From Xylocopa sonorina (lineage: Eukaryota; Arthropoda; Insecta; Hymenoptera; Apidae): DNA of 64,000 bases. The notes under the pieces were generated by a model. The model was not told the origin of the DNA. It searched no databases and was given only the letters and a program-made list of their open reading frames with translations. Numbering within the stretch: position 1 is the stretch's first letter; each line of letters starts with the position of its first letter. This document shows positions 36,149-49,600 of the stretch, in pieces. The DNA lies in contig NC_135202.1 in NCBI RefSeq assembly GCF_050948175.1, forward strand, positions 9,858,001-9,922,000. The letters are read 5' to 3'. Made by a program: the position numbers and the translations under genes.

Positions 36149-39100
36149 ACGCGCAGAGGCCACTCGATTGTTTCGTGAGCGAGCAACTGGACGATCGAGA
36201 TCCCCCCAAATTGGAAGGTTCGTCGGGCACGGGTTACCAAACAGCTTCGATTCCATGCTCGACGTAGCGAGAGTTGGCGTCATCGAGTTTGCAGGCTAAA
36301 GAGTTGACGAGGACGCTCCTTTTTGGGGGTTGCAAACCACTGTGTAAGGTTTCCTTCATACCTCTAACGAATTAATAATTGTCTGGACAAAGGATCCTTA
36401 TTGTACGCTAATTATATTTGTCACAGAGTGTTATCGAAGCTTCGTAACAGTTGAAAAGGGTAAGAAGAGAAACTTAAGTTTGCTTCGAGTAACGCAGCAG
36501 GGGTTGAAATACGACGCCAACTCTGGCTGATGCGAGCGTAACACTCGTTCTCATTCCTGGACAAGGGAGAATAGTCGGAGGCGTTCGGGGGTTGAAATCG
36601 AGTGGATATTTAATGTAAAAGGAAACACCGTCCCAAAAGAGGGTTAAGAGCGGGGAATTGAGGCGGGTCTGCGAATGAAAGGAGGGCAAACGGTATTAAG
36701 TAGACTCGTCCGTCTGCCGCGTGACGGTTTAACAATAATTTGTCAAATTTGATGGAAAAGCTTCGCTCAGTGGAGCTCTTGATGGTCTGCGGGAGGTCTC
36801 TGTGAAGCTGCAGGGTCCTTTGTCGAGAGAGGCCATCTTCGTGGAATATAAATGATTTTAATTCGTCGGGCCATTGAAACGTTTGTCCCTATAGTTGGCC
36901 CGTTTCTCGCAAAAGCGTAATCTCCTCCAACGTTCCACAATTTCCCCCGCGCTTTTCGTTACGAAAAAAAACGATTTGCACTTCCTGAAACAACCACGGG
37001 ACGTTCGACGCGAGAGCAGAGCCGAGGGCGAACAGGTAGGAACGATCGACGGAAACGGCTGTTCCAATGATTTCGTTTCGAGTTTTAAAAACTTTCCCTC
37101 TCGTCACCCTCGACCCCCACCACTGTACTCGTTGTTTTATCTGTTTGTTCCAGTTAAGTCGCTCGATAAAACGGCAGCGCCGTGCCATCGGAATTCCGAG
37201 CGACGTTTCTCTCCCTTTTTTTTCTCTCTCTCTCTTACTCCCTTCGATTACCATCCCCTATCCGCGGTTGTTTTTTACCGTTTCGCGCTTAATTTCTTCG
37301 CAATCTCCGCCCCGTGCACGACCCCTCGAATCCTTTGTCTGGCCGCGATCGCGTCCGCGAATGAAACCGGCGCGGAACCGCCTCGTTCCGCGCCGTTTCG
37401 ACCGCCTATCGGGCACGTCCGCGACGCTTTTATCGGCGGCCGTTTAATTAAAATTTATTACATCCATCGTGAAACACCGCCCGGTTCTGCTCCGCCGCGT
37501 CCCACCCTCTCGCGCACCCCCTCAACGATCTCCATTGGCGCTTCATATCATTTCACGCTCCATTCTGTTTTTAATAATATCGCGATCGAGCCTCCAATTA
37601 CCGTTCAAACGCGGCGGATCCCCTCCATGGAGAGGGTAGAATGGTCCTGAACAGACACCAGGGCGAAACGTTAGTTAGGAGACCCGGATTCATAGCGGAA
37701 TTAATATCGACAGTCTCGCGGCTGTTTAATTTTCTGAATATTAATTGTCACGCTCGATTAATTGCTTTTCTTTCTTGTTTTAATCCCTTCTAGTTACTGA
37801 ATCCGTTTCGAAGTGTATATCTCTCTTCTGGATGAAATTAAAGGACTCGTTATAGTAGAGTTTTAATAGAATCGATGGAGTTAATTAATTAGTCAAGAAT
37901 CGTCGAGCGGAATTTCTAAATAAAACAATTACCGATCCGTGGCTCGCTCGATGAGGCACGTTCGATCGAGCAACCCCGTCGCACGGAAGTCCTCGAAGAA
38001 ACCGCCCCGTCGCCACGAACCGCGCGGCTCGTCTGCAGAAAAGTTGGCAGAGCGCAGCCTGCCACCCCCTACGGGCTTATGTTAATAAGCCATTAAATTC
38101 TTATCGCTCTGCGGATCGTAAATGAGTCCGTCTCGCGGATTCGAGGCACGTCCGGTTTCGGTAGCCTCGTGGAACGTCTCGCGTATCCTCGCCACGGTGG
38201 ATGCTGACCCCCGCGGTCGTAAAGGTGAGGGTGGGCCACTGTGGGTCATCGAGGAGCGAGAAGAGACAAAAGAGAGGCGAAAAGCGCCGCGTGGTGTCTT
38301 CGTTCGTGAATTCAGACGGGAAGTTGCCAGTGTTGGGTTCGTTAAAATTTCAACTTGCATCGCTAACCAACCCCCTCCGCAGCTCTCGTCGTCCTGCGCG
38401 CAGACGAACGGGGTGTTTCGTCTGTTTTCTCTGCGTTTTTTTTTTCTATGCTTCGTGTTCCTGGGAGGATAAGGTCCTGCGACTGGAATAACCCACGCGC
38501 GATTAAATGCCCCCAATGGTCGCGAGTTTCTAGCGAGAATTATTCGTCCTGTCTCTTCCAACAGCCCTCGATTCCTAACAATTCTCTATTTATTTAGACG
38601 TGCACTGTTAAGAGGTTCCCCAATAAATTTTTAATGGAAGTTCTGAATAGAAAGATTTGATTTTGACGCTCTTTACATCATATACTGAGCCATTCTACTT
38701 AAGGGTGAATTCCATTGCAACGTCACGCTAGAAAAGACGTTTCTCTTGCTTCTGAATATTATCCTCGATATCCATCGCAAGCTTTAAAATTCGATGCTTC
38801 TTTCTTCTTTTTTTTTTACGAATTTAAAAATCGTATCCAATAAGATAAAGATTGTAGCGCCATACGAATGGCGTCGCGAGAAGTCTCCGATATTCAGTCA
38901 TCCCTGGCCGACATCTGGCCAGGATCGCGCGTCCCCCTTTTTTCCTCGTCCTCCGCGTTCCGTTCCGCGAGCGTTTATTCCCGGCGAGGCGGTCGTAAAA
39001 GGGGTGGCGGACGGCCGCGCGCGAGCCGTTTAAATTCGAGTTATTTCTCATGCGAGAGGAGCAAGTCGGTTGATGCTCGAAAGACGGCGTCGAAACGGAC

Positions 39101-39368
39101 CTCGTTCACTTCGTATCTACCACGGCCGTCTGACGCCCCCGTTCCACCCTCCGACTCTTCCTCGCAGCCCCTTACGAGCCTGCGAACAACTGCACGGCCA
39201 TTTTGTAGACACTCCTCGCGCGGTAATTCGATCCACCGGCCGTTTCACCTGGCGGAATCGCGTATTACGCCACGACCGGATTTCCCCTTGGATCCTCCGG
39301 TTCTCCGCGCGATCCTGCGCGACAATTTCAACCCTCCCTTCGAAACGCTTGACGTTCGAGTGCAATAG

Positions 39369-39384
39369 AAAAAAAAAAAAAAAA
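39369..39384. repeat. Poly(A)16 tract
   Basis: Sixteen uninterrupted A on the plus strand. It could be the tail of an old retroposed sequence, but no element body or flanking duplication is visible, and slippage in simple sequence explains it equally well. Confidence 0.8.
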
Positions 39385-42300
39385 CATTCTGAGGGATAGA
39401 GGATGGAGAACGTGGAGAGTATGGATTCGTGGGAAATCATCGTTCGAACCGGAGGATAGAATTATCGTTACCATTATTTTCTAATAGCTCGTAAATCGAA
39501 CGAGATTGCGTTCGTTGCAGGGTCGTGAATCGGCTCCACAGCGGACGGAAGCGAAAGATGGAAGCGTCGCGGGAGCACGAAAATTTCCTTTGCGCCCCTG
39601 GTTAAGGGGAAACAATTTCTGGCGCAAAAGGGGCGGCACGTGTAACGCGAGCCCCGCGTTACCTCCGCGAGTACCGCTCTTTCATATCGTTCCGCGAAAT
39701 AAAAGTACCGTTCCAAACGAACCGGCTTATTCTGCTTCGCACTTTAACTCCTCCAGCCTTTTATCCTTCCCAACCAGCCGTACTTTTTTACTGCCGTATA
39801 AATCGCTGGGAAATTTTCTTAATTCCTCGTAAAAGAACCTTCCACCTACTCCGTGTAACACCCTGGAAATTGCCTGGACCCGACCTCGATAACTGCAATT
39901 CCCTGAAACGTTGTTTAATCGCGACGCGGCTATCGAGCGTTCTTTAATCGTACGAAAGGACACCCGTTGCATCCGCGACGCATGGTACTTCGTCGATAAA
40001 TAGAGCGATGGTTAGCCATCGTCCAGCAACGAGGCCACCGCGATTCATCACTTACGAACGAGTCATATCTCGTTCGAAGAGGAGCGATCGATCGAGAAAG
40101 AAATTAGAGCGATTACCACCCTGCTCCTTTGTCCGTGATTAATGGCCAGCATTTAGAGGATTGGAACAGGCGAGCCGGGATGCTCGATGATGCTTGCGGA
40201 TGGCGATAGAGGCGAGAACATTGTTGTGGAGCTGAAAGAAACGCCTTTTCGAGCTCCTCTCCGAGGTCGACTCGCTTCGCGTCTCGAAGCCACCCCGTTT
40301 CAAACGCGATTTAACTTCGCGCGAGTTGAACGTGGTTGGGGTGCTACATGGATTCCAAGAAACCGTGCAGATGCAAAGCCAAGAATGATCGTGCAACGGT
40401 GAAATTAATTTCTGCGCGAGTTCTTCGAATTTAAGTTAACTTTCATCGCTCTCTCAACGCCTGCTAACTTGCCATTCATCGAAATGAATTTTTACTGGAT
40501 CGCTGACAATTCTTTGCCTTCCTTCATGAATTATCGCTGGCAGATTTTTAATAATTGAAGAAAACTTAATTTCAGATCCATCGAAGATCAATCAATTCGT
40601 CGGCGCAGCGAAGACGCAGCGATCCTCCTACGCAGGGTTCGAGGAGCGTCTGACGAGGGTGAAGCGGCGATAAATTCAGCAATCCCCATGGCAGAGCTGT
40701 CGAGCGGACGTCGCAAATATTATCAGTCCTCCTCACGCTAATGTCTCGGAAGATTACACGCCAGATAAACCCTTCCTAAATAGAAGAACTCGCCAGCATC
40801 GGGAGGGGGTGTAATTTGTGAAGGGCTCCGCGAGGGGGTCGTGGAAGGTGAAAGGCAGAGGTGTTCCGGTGTATCCTAACTAGATATGAAAGTTTAATGA
40901 TCGCTTAATGATAGATGGAGTCGTTAAAGGGACGACTTGAAAGGAGCCGGTGATCTTTTCGCTTGGGCGATAGAGAACTTTGTAAGGGGTGCGTTTCGCG
41001 AGCGTCTGTTGGTTTTATTCCCTGGACTTTCTGATAGAGAGCGCAGTTACGGACAGCTGCAGCAGTTCCTGGCGTTATCTCTTGGCTCGCGACGAGATTA
41101 AAGTAATCGCGAAGCGGTCGAACGGAAAATAAACTGATGAGAGAATTTCGAAAACAAATACTCCCTGAGGGATCATCGTTACCAATTCCAACGATCATCA
41201 GCAACAACCTCTCGCGTTACCCTCTCGAAACATTTAAATTGACACTTAAAACCAACTCCACCGGATTCTTCGTTGGTGGTTCGCGTTGGAACATGCCAGC
41301 CACGAATGAGGTAGATAAAAATCGAACGGGAAACATGATTTTCCAATAAGAGAACGGTCAGCATCGCTCGCGGCGTGCGCGGTTAATTTAATCCAACCCC
41401 CCGTTCGATTACGCCTGTGGAAAGTTCGCGAGGAGGCTTGGAAACCGGAACCAGTCGACGATCATGACGGGAATAATGGAGCGGGTATTCGCGATATTCG
41501 AGTCGATCTGTAACCGCCTTAACGGTTACCAGGGATAAACAAGACTGATGAGCACGGACTGAACCCCACGGCTAGCTTTCTTCTCGACGGATCTCTTCAG
41601 CCCCGTGCTTCGAGTACGAGGCTCGCGAGGGTTAATCGACGAGGATCTCGAGGTATTTCATTCCAGAGATGGCTAGATTGGGATATCGAACGGGGTGTAC
41701 GTTTGATCTGGAACGACCAATGCCAGAGTAGTATCTTTTAATTTCAAAAATAATATTCCTTTTAATTCGACGATTTTTCTTTCAATTTTTTCTCGCCACA
41801 GAATCTTCCCAACGCAATTTCAGAGACTACACGAACTCAGCTTCGTTTATCGCGAGCAATTTTTCTCAATCAACGAAACTCGTTCCTCTGGCGCGCGCTC
41901 TAAAATCGAGTTCGCCTAGAGCCGCGTTTCGATCCTGGTTAAAGCGGAACGAAGAAACATTGAAACGGGGTGAGCGGTAAAAAGAGGGGAAGAATGCCAT
42001 CCGCGGTGTTATCGCGCCGCTGGCGGCATTAATTAACCACCGTGGACCGACATCGCCGCGGGGAACGTGTTCCCTGAAACGATACAAGCCCGTGGATTCG
42101 AGTCCCGTGGATGGACGCGCTAATTCGAGCTGGTCGACGATCGCTTTTGTCCTTGCGCGACCCTTTGTGCCAGTGGCGCTAATAAACCTGGCTCTCACCC
42201 TTTCAGAGCCAAGGAGGAAGGCGAAAGAAGGACTCCGCTGAGGGTGGCTGCGCGCACCAGCGTTGGCAGGTGTAAAACGACAGGCTCTTACGGTTTACCC

Positions 42301-44431
42301 GCGTGTCTATCGTAAATCTGTACGTGATAGGGTTGTTTACGAGGGTAGCAGCGTAAACTGTAAAGCGAAAACGTCTGATGGCAGAGGAGAAACTTCTCGC
42401 GACGTTTAATTATTTTTTGAACGAATTAAATAACAACGAATATGTTATCGTGACGACGTGCATAAATTTGACGGCTGAATATTCGAATTTAAATTAGTTA
42501 TATTTTAATAACGGTATGTTTAAATTAATCAGCGGTTGCCCGTTATGAAACTTTTTCGCGAACCAACGTATTAAATTATCGACGTCCAATATCGGCGAAT
42601 TAAATTTCGCTTCTCCCGAAGCATCCTTTGTTCTATTTACATCACGTTTACCACGCGCAATCGAACGAACATAATGACGTAACGAACATTGCTCGCGTTA
42701 AAAATTGTTCGAGGAATACCCTTGATAATTGCTTGCCTCTCGAATCCGCGTAACGTATTTACCAGCCCGTTGTTCATTCGAGTCGACGCGTAAAGCGCAA
42801 CGACGCGTATCGCATCGGAGAAAACGGGAATACGACATTGATATTTCGACGCGAAAGGTTTCGTCGACGCAGAGAATATTTCCAAGATAGATAACCCTCT
42901 GAATTATTTAAGAGAACCTCGATCCTCCCTCTTGAGCCTCGCGCGATACCCTCAATAGAAGAATACACGATCGTTCGCGATGTAGCCGCGGGAATGATCC
43001 AGCAATTTGCCCATCGGAAGCATCGACGCGAGGCACTCGTCCGCTTCGCCGCTATTCTTCGCGCGTCGCCCTCTCCGCGGTTACGCGCGCCTGTAAATAA
43101 GCAAAGCGGAACGCCGAGTCGAGGAGGAATCTGCGTGAATGCTGCGGTAAAAAAGGAAAAAAAAATGAGAAGAGAGAAAGAGGGTCTCGACTGGATCGTT
43201 GGAACAAGATTGCTTAACTAAGACCTTAATGAGCAGGTCTTCCTTTTCAGGTAGCCGCGAGGCGGAAGATCGAGTCGAGATGTATCCTTTGACCGTGGCC
43301 AGCCCCGCGCAACGCCGATGAAAAGCTAACGAACGCTTGTCAAAGGACATAATCCGCACCGAATTCTTTGCGTCCGCGAGAAATCACCGTTTCGTTCCAT
43401 CTCCTCGCGCTCGTACATTCGAGGACGCGAGAAGTGGATAAACTAAGGCTGATTTGGACGAATGGTCGACGCGCGTGGGCTCTATCTCGACGATCGCGTT
43501 ACCATTGTTGTACGGGGTGAAAAGGACCGGCTCGATTGGATTACCCTGTTTCGCGCTGCTGAAAGGAGCGCAGAGGGTTGGTCGTTTTGGATTTCGAAGT
43601 GATTTCAACTGTCGAGGCTCGTTTTAGACGCCACGGCAATCCTTTTACCGTTTTAAGAGGCTTTGCTGCGCGCTTCTGTTGCATTAGCCCTGTGTTTCCC
43701 TCTCCGAAGGCCTCTATCCGCCCTGTAAGTTTATCTGAAAAACCGATATCGCCAGAAAGGAGATATCAGCAACGAAACTCCCGCTAATTTCATATAAGCA
43801 TCGACCTGTTTGCCAGCGTGGATACCTGCGGATTTAATTTACCAAATAACCGAGGAATCCAGGTCGCGTCTCGCGGGATAGAGAAGAATCACGGCCAGAC
43901 AGGGGTGGTTTTCTTCGCGAAATAGAAATCCTGGAGAGTCAATATTTGCTGGCTATATGAACGCCTCTCGTTGGATAGACGCACGTACGTACACACACCG
44001 TGCGGTATCCTTGGCTCCGCCATTTTTATCGACGAACGTAATATCAATTTCCTTGCCGCTTCCGCTCACGGCCACCTGTTATCGTACCGCGAATCAAAAC
44101 AGCCGAGGAATCTCCGCTGGAACTTGGAACCGATACTCTATCCGCGACTCGATGTTCCCTCGTGGAGACCACTCGAAACGTCTTCCACTTTTCCTGGCGA
44201 ACGGATGCTTTAATACGCTCGGACGAAACGAAGCGGCCAACGAGGGTGGCGGTCCGTTCGAGAGCCGCAGGGGTTCAGTTTCTCGCGGTCGAGTTATGGT
44301 CCTCTTCATCGCGAGCACCCTAACGAGGCCAGCTTAGGTGCCACTCGTCGCTGCACGTGCGCTGTTACATCCTCTGTTGATCGCACGGCTAATTCCTCTG
44401 GTTGACGTGTGGCTGCTGTTAAGGAGATAGG

Positions 44432-44960
44432 GGTGGCGGTCTCTGACGAGCGATGGACTTCATTAAATATCGCGATGAACGATCTTAAGATCGGATAACT
44501 CGAGTACAGAGGTTCTATATACGATTCTGAGAAGGTACATTTTGAGAAGAAAAGTTGCAAGGTCACGAAAACAGGGAATTAATTAAGGTTAATAGAGATG
44601 AATCATTCGAATGGTGGCGGTTTCTGACGAGCTTCATTAAATACTGCGATGGACGATCTTAAGATCGGTTAACTCGAGCACAGAGTTTCTACATATGATT
44701 CTGAGAAGGTACATTTTGAGAAGAAAAGTTGCAAGGTCACGAAAACAGGGGATTAATTAAGGTTAATAGAGATGGATCATTAGAATGGTGGCGGTTTCTG
44801 ACGAGCTTCATTAAATACTGCGATGGACGATCTTAAGATCGGTTAACTCGAGCACAGAGTTTCTATATACGATTTTGAGGAGGTACATTTTGAGAAGAAA
44901 AGTTGCAAGGTCACGAAAACAGGGGATTAATTAAGGTTAATAGAGATGGATCATTCGAGT
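44432..44960. repeat. 174-bp tandem triplication with internal palindrome
   Basis: Three head-to-tail units occupy 44,432-44,612 (181 bp), 44,613-44,786 (174 bp) and 44,787-44,960 (174 bp). The first differs by a 7-bp insertion (CGATGGA). Units 2 and 3 are nearly identical, and unit 1 is a little more diverged. Each contains CGATCTTAAGATCG, a perfect 14-bp palindrome (44,480-44,493 in unit 1), and the tract AAAAGTTGCAAGGTCACG. The unit is close to nucleosome length, like many satellites, though only three copies exist here. No ORF spans it and no transposon ends are seen. Confidence 0.95.
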
Positions 44961-45689
44961 GGTACCACTGTCCATCCCCTAGTGATCGAAGCTGAACTGG
45001 GGTAGCAGACGATAAATCGGGGGAAACATTAAAGCCGAAAGTTGGACCGTACGATGGAATTACATTTTCTCGAGGCTGTTGGCCGGGGTTGGACTCGATG
45101 GGGAGGGTAAACGTTACACATAACGGAGGGATAGTGGAGGAGGGGGACGGAGTGTACGACAGACGTTCAGCACGGAACGAGCGGAGCAGTGGCGAGGAAA
45201 GAGGGTGCGGCGCGAACCGAAAGGCGGCCAAAATCGATCCGAACACCCGCTCCTCTCTCCCTCTCTCTCTCTCTTTCTCGCTCCTTTCTCGAGCTATAAA
45301 CTTTCGACATGTCAGAGGTAATAGCGACTTTGGAAACGCGAACTTCGTTTAATCCTCCCTGGCAACTAGGCTAACCCGCGCGCGGTAGCTTGACGCGGGA
45401 AAAATCGCTGCTACTGTCGACGAAAGCATACTCGTTTCGAGGCAACCTGCTTGCGTCTCTTTTTCACATTCGATCGAAGGGGTAACGAGAATTCGCGATA
45501 ACTAGAGACACAGTGGTATAAACGTATATTTTTTCGTCTGTGGTTGTTCGACGCGTCGCGTTAAAAAGCTGCTGAACTAAAAAGCTAAGGAACTATAGAG
45601 ACGATGGAGCAATACTTGCGATTAACAGTGTCTAAATTGACGAAAGGACGATATTCGATGATGAACAGAGAAATGAGATACTCTCTTTC

Positions 45690-46280
45690 GAATTCCACGA
45701 TACACGTGAAGCAAATACAAATAGAAGATCTAGAATAAACGAGTAACGGATTCTCTTGTGAAGAAATAAAGGAGAAATCAAAGACAGCAGGACAGGCGTG
45801 CAGAAAATGTTGGGTTCGTGCTTGAAAATCTATAACGCGCGTGGATCGAATAAAGATCGCATTAAGAGGGGTAAGAGAATGGGCAGGAATGTCAGAGTCG
45901 AGGAAGGTGAAACAGAGGGTGGCAAATTTTGTCTGAAATTCTGTGACGCTGGTGGAGCCTAAACGAGATATATGGTCGCGGAATAATAGCGAGGAAGTCT
46001 GTAAAACGTCGTGGCAACAAAGAAATAAGAGGAGAATAGAATTGAGGGTTGCGAAACGGAGAGGATACAGCGGAGGAGTAGACGGCTGCACGAGAAATTC
46101 GCTGATGCGCGTGAATCGAGCCCAGACAGAATAAATAGCCGTGGAACAACACTTGAGAATTGCTAAAAGGTTCGAACAAACGAAGAGCGAATTCTTCTAT
46201 AGAGAAATAAGAAAAGGGACGCGGAAAGCAGGACAGAGGGATGTACGATTTTTACCTTACATTCCACGATAGACGTGACT
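45690..46280. repeat. Ancient, eroded tandem array (unit about 130-165 bp)
   Basis: Two anchors alternate. ATTCCACGATASACGTGA-like words occur at 45,692, about 45,828, 45,938, 46,098 and 46,261. AGAAATAAGAGGAGA-like words occur at 45,762, 46,021 and 46,203. AGCAGGACAG follows the second anchor at 45,786 and 46,227. The order and spacing fit four or five diverged units. Minus-strand frames across it (45,585-46,091 and 45,892-46,179) show faint peptide repeats such as IHAHQRIS and LHQRHRIS, which reflect the DNA periodicity and are not evidence of a gene. Confidence 0.45.
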
Positions 46281-46636
46281 CGAATCTGGATACAGACAAT
46301 GGCTCTAAGAATAATTCTCAAAAATGCCAAAAAGTAAAAATAAATTCCTTCGAACTAATAAACTATACGTACGATAAGCTAAAGAATCGCGAGCTGTAAA
46401 ATAAAAAGAAAGTCTTTGCAAACTAATCATTGCGGATATCTGAAATGTTACAATAAACGTGGAACCAATTCACGAACGAAAGCACCGAGCAGAGAAGAAT
46501 TTCGAAGCGAGAAAGTAGAATAGGAAGCGATAGAATCGGACGGGCAATGACGCATAGGGAGATTCAGAGGGTGGAATCGAACGGGGAAGCCAGAGATGAG
46601 TTTGCGGCGAGTATTTCTTGCTCGTGTCCATCGAGC

Positions 46637-46670
46637 ACTCTCTCTCTCCTTTCCATCTCTCTCTCTCTCT
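46637..46670. repeat. Interrupted CT microsatellite
   Basis: Two CT runs are separated by a short interruption. Simple sequence in non-coding DNA with a GA-rich complement. Confidence 0.85.
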
Positions 46671-46679
46671 TTCACTCTG

Positions 46680-49600
46680 TCCCCACGCGAAAACGCTGCT
46701 TAAGTTAATGGAAGTTCGAAGAACTCTCTTCCATCTTCGTTCCTGAGAGCCACTCGAGGAGGACGCGCGACTTACCAACAACGATGAATATTGTTACGTC
46801 GACGAGTCGCCAGGAAATTGGCAGCACCAATCTCAGTATTGTCCGCAAACTCACGAAAACTTGTTTCAAAAAAAAAAATACATCCAAAACGACTCGATTT
46901 TTCGATGTAAAATCATTTAAATTTGATTTCTGGTCGAACGTACGCGTCCATCGCGAGGACACACGCTCTCGAGCTAAATCGCGCGTGTCCCGAGAAGATT
47001 TTAATACGTACGACTGGGCCAGAGGTTCGACTCGACGGAAATCCGGGCTTTATATCACGGCTGAGGGATAAATCGAGCAGTCTCTCCCATCCATGGCGAC
47101 CTTATCACGCTCGCAGTTCCGGCTTATCGGCCCCTGTTTGTCTTGCAACGTCGCGGTGACCCCGATTGCGAGGGGCCAGAATCGAGGATCCGAATCCCCC
47201 AACACTTTGAAGAACCCCCAGAGCAGCGTCGATTGAAACGTGCCCCCTCCTCCTCCACCCTCGTTCGTCTTTTAATTGTGCTCCGCTGGTCCCTCGAGCT
47301 GAACCTTTCGATTCTAAAGCCCTCTCGATGCGTCTCCCTTTGAGCTTTCTCAAATAATTGTCCGATTTCTACATAGAATTCTCCACTCAATCGATTCGAG
47401 GAGTGTACTACTTTGCATAAAATTAGACGAATGGGTGGGTTACAATTCAATCTTAATATCTCCTTGTCTAGTTATCATCCGAGGCAAAACAGTTGGTGGC
47501 GAACAGAGGCCACGAGTAGGTACAAATCGTTAGGGAGTTTTTAATGATCGACACAGGTCTCTCCCTCGTTTAGAAGGCCTGAATCCATCGAGCACCCTTC
47601 GATCCTCTCGATCGTGCATTGAATTTCGATCGCCTCGCTCGAACCTGCAATCGTCTCTATTAATTCCCTTTACACAACCTCGATAAGATTTTTTTATTCC
47701 AGCTACGGCGAGGATTCAGAGCGGACTTCAATTAAAACCGTCCAGCATCGCGACGAGTGTCTTTGGCGATCTTCGCGGACTCTTTTTCCCACCGACGAAC
47801 CGCGGGAAGGGTTCGAGCGCGGAGGCGTAAAGCCGCGAAGTTGTCTCTCTGAATAATTCATCGAAGAGAGAGAGAAGAGAAACAAGGACGAGCGAACGCG
47901 GAACGTTTTTTTAATTATCATCCGTATTTGCAGCTGTATTTGCAGCTGCTCGCGGAAGGATTACGCGGCGACACGGCCGACGTGGAGAACGGCGTGACTC
48001 GGTTTTTATGACATTAGACGCCCTCCCTGAGCGGCGAGGGAAGCTTTACGAGAAGGAAAATTGTCCTTCTCGAGGGCGGCTCTCCGTGTTCGTTTCGGTG
48101 GTCGCCGAGAGGCTTCTCAAATACGCGTTGGGGCTGAAAAATATAACGCGCTGCGAGGAATAAAACCTGGTTCCAGCTCGCCGCTGAATTACCTTTACGT
48201 CCCCTGACAGGGGAGAAATTATTTCCGTTTCTGGTGCTCTTCCGCCTCGAAATACACCCTGCTGCTCCTCGTGCCAGCTCTGCTGCGCCGGATCTTCCTC
48301 GCATTTTGACAACGAACAAAAAAAAGAATCGAATGTCAGCTGGTCTGATTTCTACAAAAATTCCCACTTTAATCGCCTGTGTGTCTCATTCTCGATTCCT
48401 TTTCCGCGATGGTTGCTGATCGACCGTGTAGAGGACGTCCAATTTTGTTGGTGCGAGTTACCAAATGTGTATTCAAGAGTTAAACTCTCCCCCTCGGTTT
48501 ACCTCGAAAGAATCCCTTTCTCTCTGCGATCCACGCTGATTTAACTGAGCCAAGCGCTGTTCAAACCAGCCGAGTCCTCCTCTGGAGTAACCCAGGGCTA
48601 ACCAGCCGAGGAGAAGGGTCAGGAGGTCGGCGGAAAAAAGAGGAGGGAACACTTTGAAACGGGCACTCGGTGGATTTAATTAAAATCACACGTACCTTCG
48701 CAGAGCAAACAGAAGATTCCTCTTGAAGAAATAGAAGGAAAGACGGAATCGAATTCTTCACGTATTCTTGCAGGCCATACGTTCGAACTTTGCGCTACTA
48801 TCGTTCGAGGTACAAGACAAGGTACAACTTCACTTTATTTCCGTCACAACGATTCTTCTGTTTAATTAATTTCGCGTACGACGATGTTGCAAATGTAATT
48901 TCTTCAACGGTTCTATCACGTTTATAATATTAAACGTGTACGCGTTTCGTTTTGCACGAGACAAGAAGATCCACCCTCCACGTTTCACATCTTTCACCCC
49001 CAAGTTTTTTAATAAAGCATTTGCGAACTTCTCCTCGCGTGATATTGCGATATCCACGTTCGAAACTCTAAAACACGCGAGGACAGCGAAGTTCAGCAGT
49101 GAAACCGTCGCGATGATCCTTAATTCAATCAATGTTACTCGAATATAATCCTTGGAAGTAGTAAACGCGTAACTACCGGGGAAATCGTGGGCGTAACGGT
49201 TGAATAATCGGGTTTAAAGACCGGGAGGGCAAGATCGAGGATGGAGCAGCGTCTCAGGATGAAGGATCGGGGGGTCAGAAGTCGATTATCGCCCGGTACG
49301 ATGAGCATTTTATTGGTTAACGAATTTATGCGGCGCCTGGAGCGGCCAGTAAAATCTAATGTAACGAGACACAGTTGGCACCGGTCCGCCACCTCGTAAA
49401 GCATCGCGACGCTGCGCTGGCTCGAGCGTACGACGCTCTGGGGAGCTGCGTGGAATCCTCAAACCTCTGAGAAAGCCGATGCGTGGCCTTTTTCACCCTC
49501 CTCGGCCTCTAACGCGACCCGTTTCGCGAGACGGAGGGTTGAATGGATTCGAAGTGGCTCGTCTGGTCGCGAACAACTCTCTGCGTAAGGCTTCGCCAAC

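Larger units (their letters stand above)
32060..44400. other. Long non-coding stretch, no gene seen
   Basis: Over 12 kb contain only overlapping unrecognised frames. The longest (36,895-37,650, 251 codons, plus strand) passes through CT-rich and CpG-rich sequence and has no domain I know. A 16-A run lies at 39,369-39,384, and an AT-rich interval at about 42,400-42,620. A perfect 12-bp palindrome is at 36,137-36,148. AGGGTGG or its complement occurs at 37,502, 38,228, 39,144, 40,116, 42,241 and 44,243. No RNA gene or transposon end is supportable. Confidence 0.65.

Noticed and set aside
36895..37650. 251-codon plus-strand open frame
   Set aside because: No domain recognised. The frame runs through CT-rich and CpG-rich sequence with few stops, and a shorter frame on the same strand overlaps it in another phase.
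38991..39001. GTCGTAAAAGG, matching the core of the hairpin at 3.14 kb
   Set aside because: The complementary arm is missing, so there is no hairpin. An 11-bp match is within chance.
47020..47050. GGTTCGACTC as a tRNA T-arm
   Set aside because: No matching A-box, anticodon arm or acceptor stem at the required distance.
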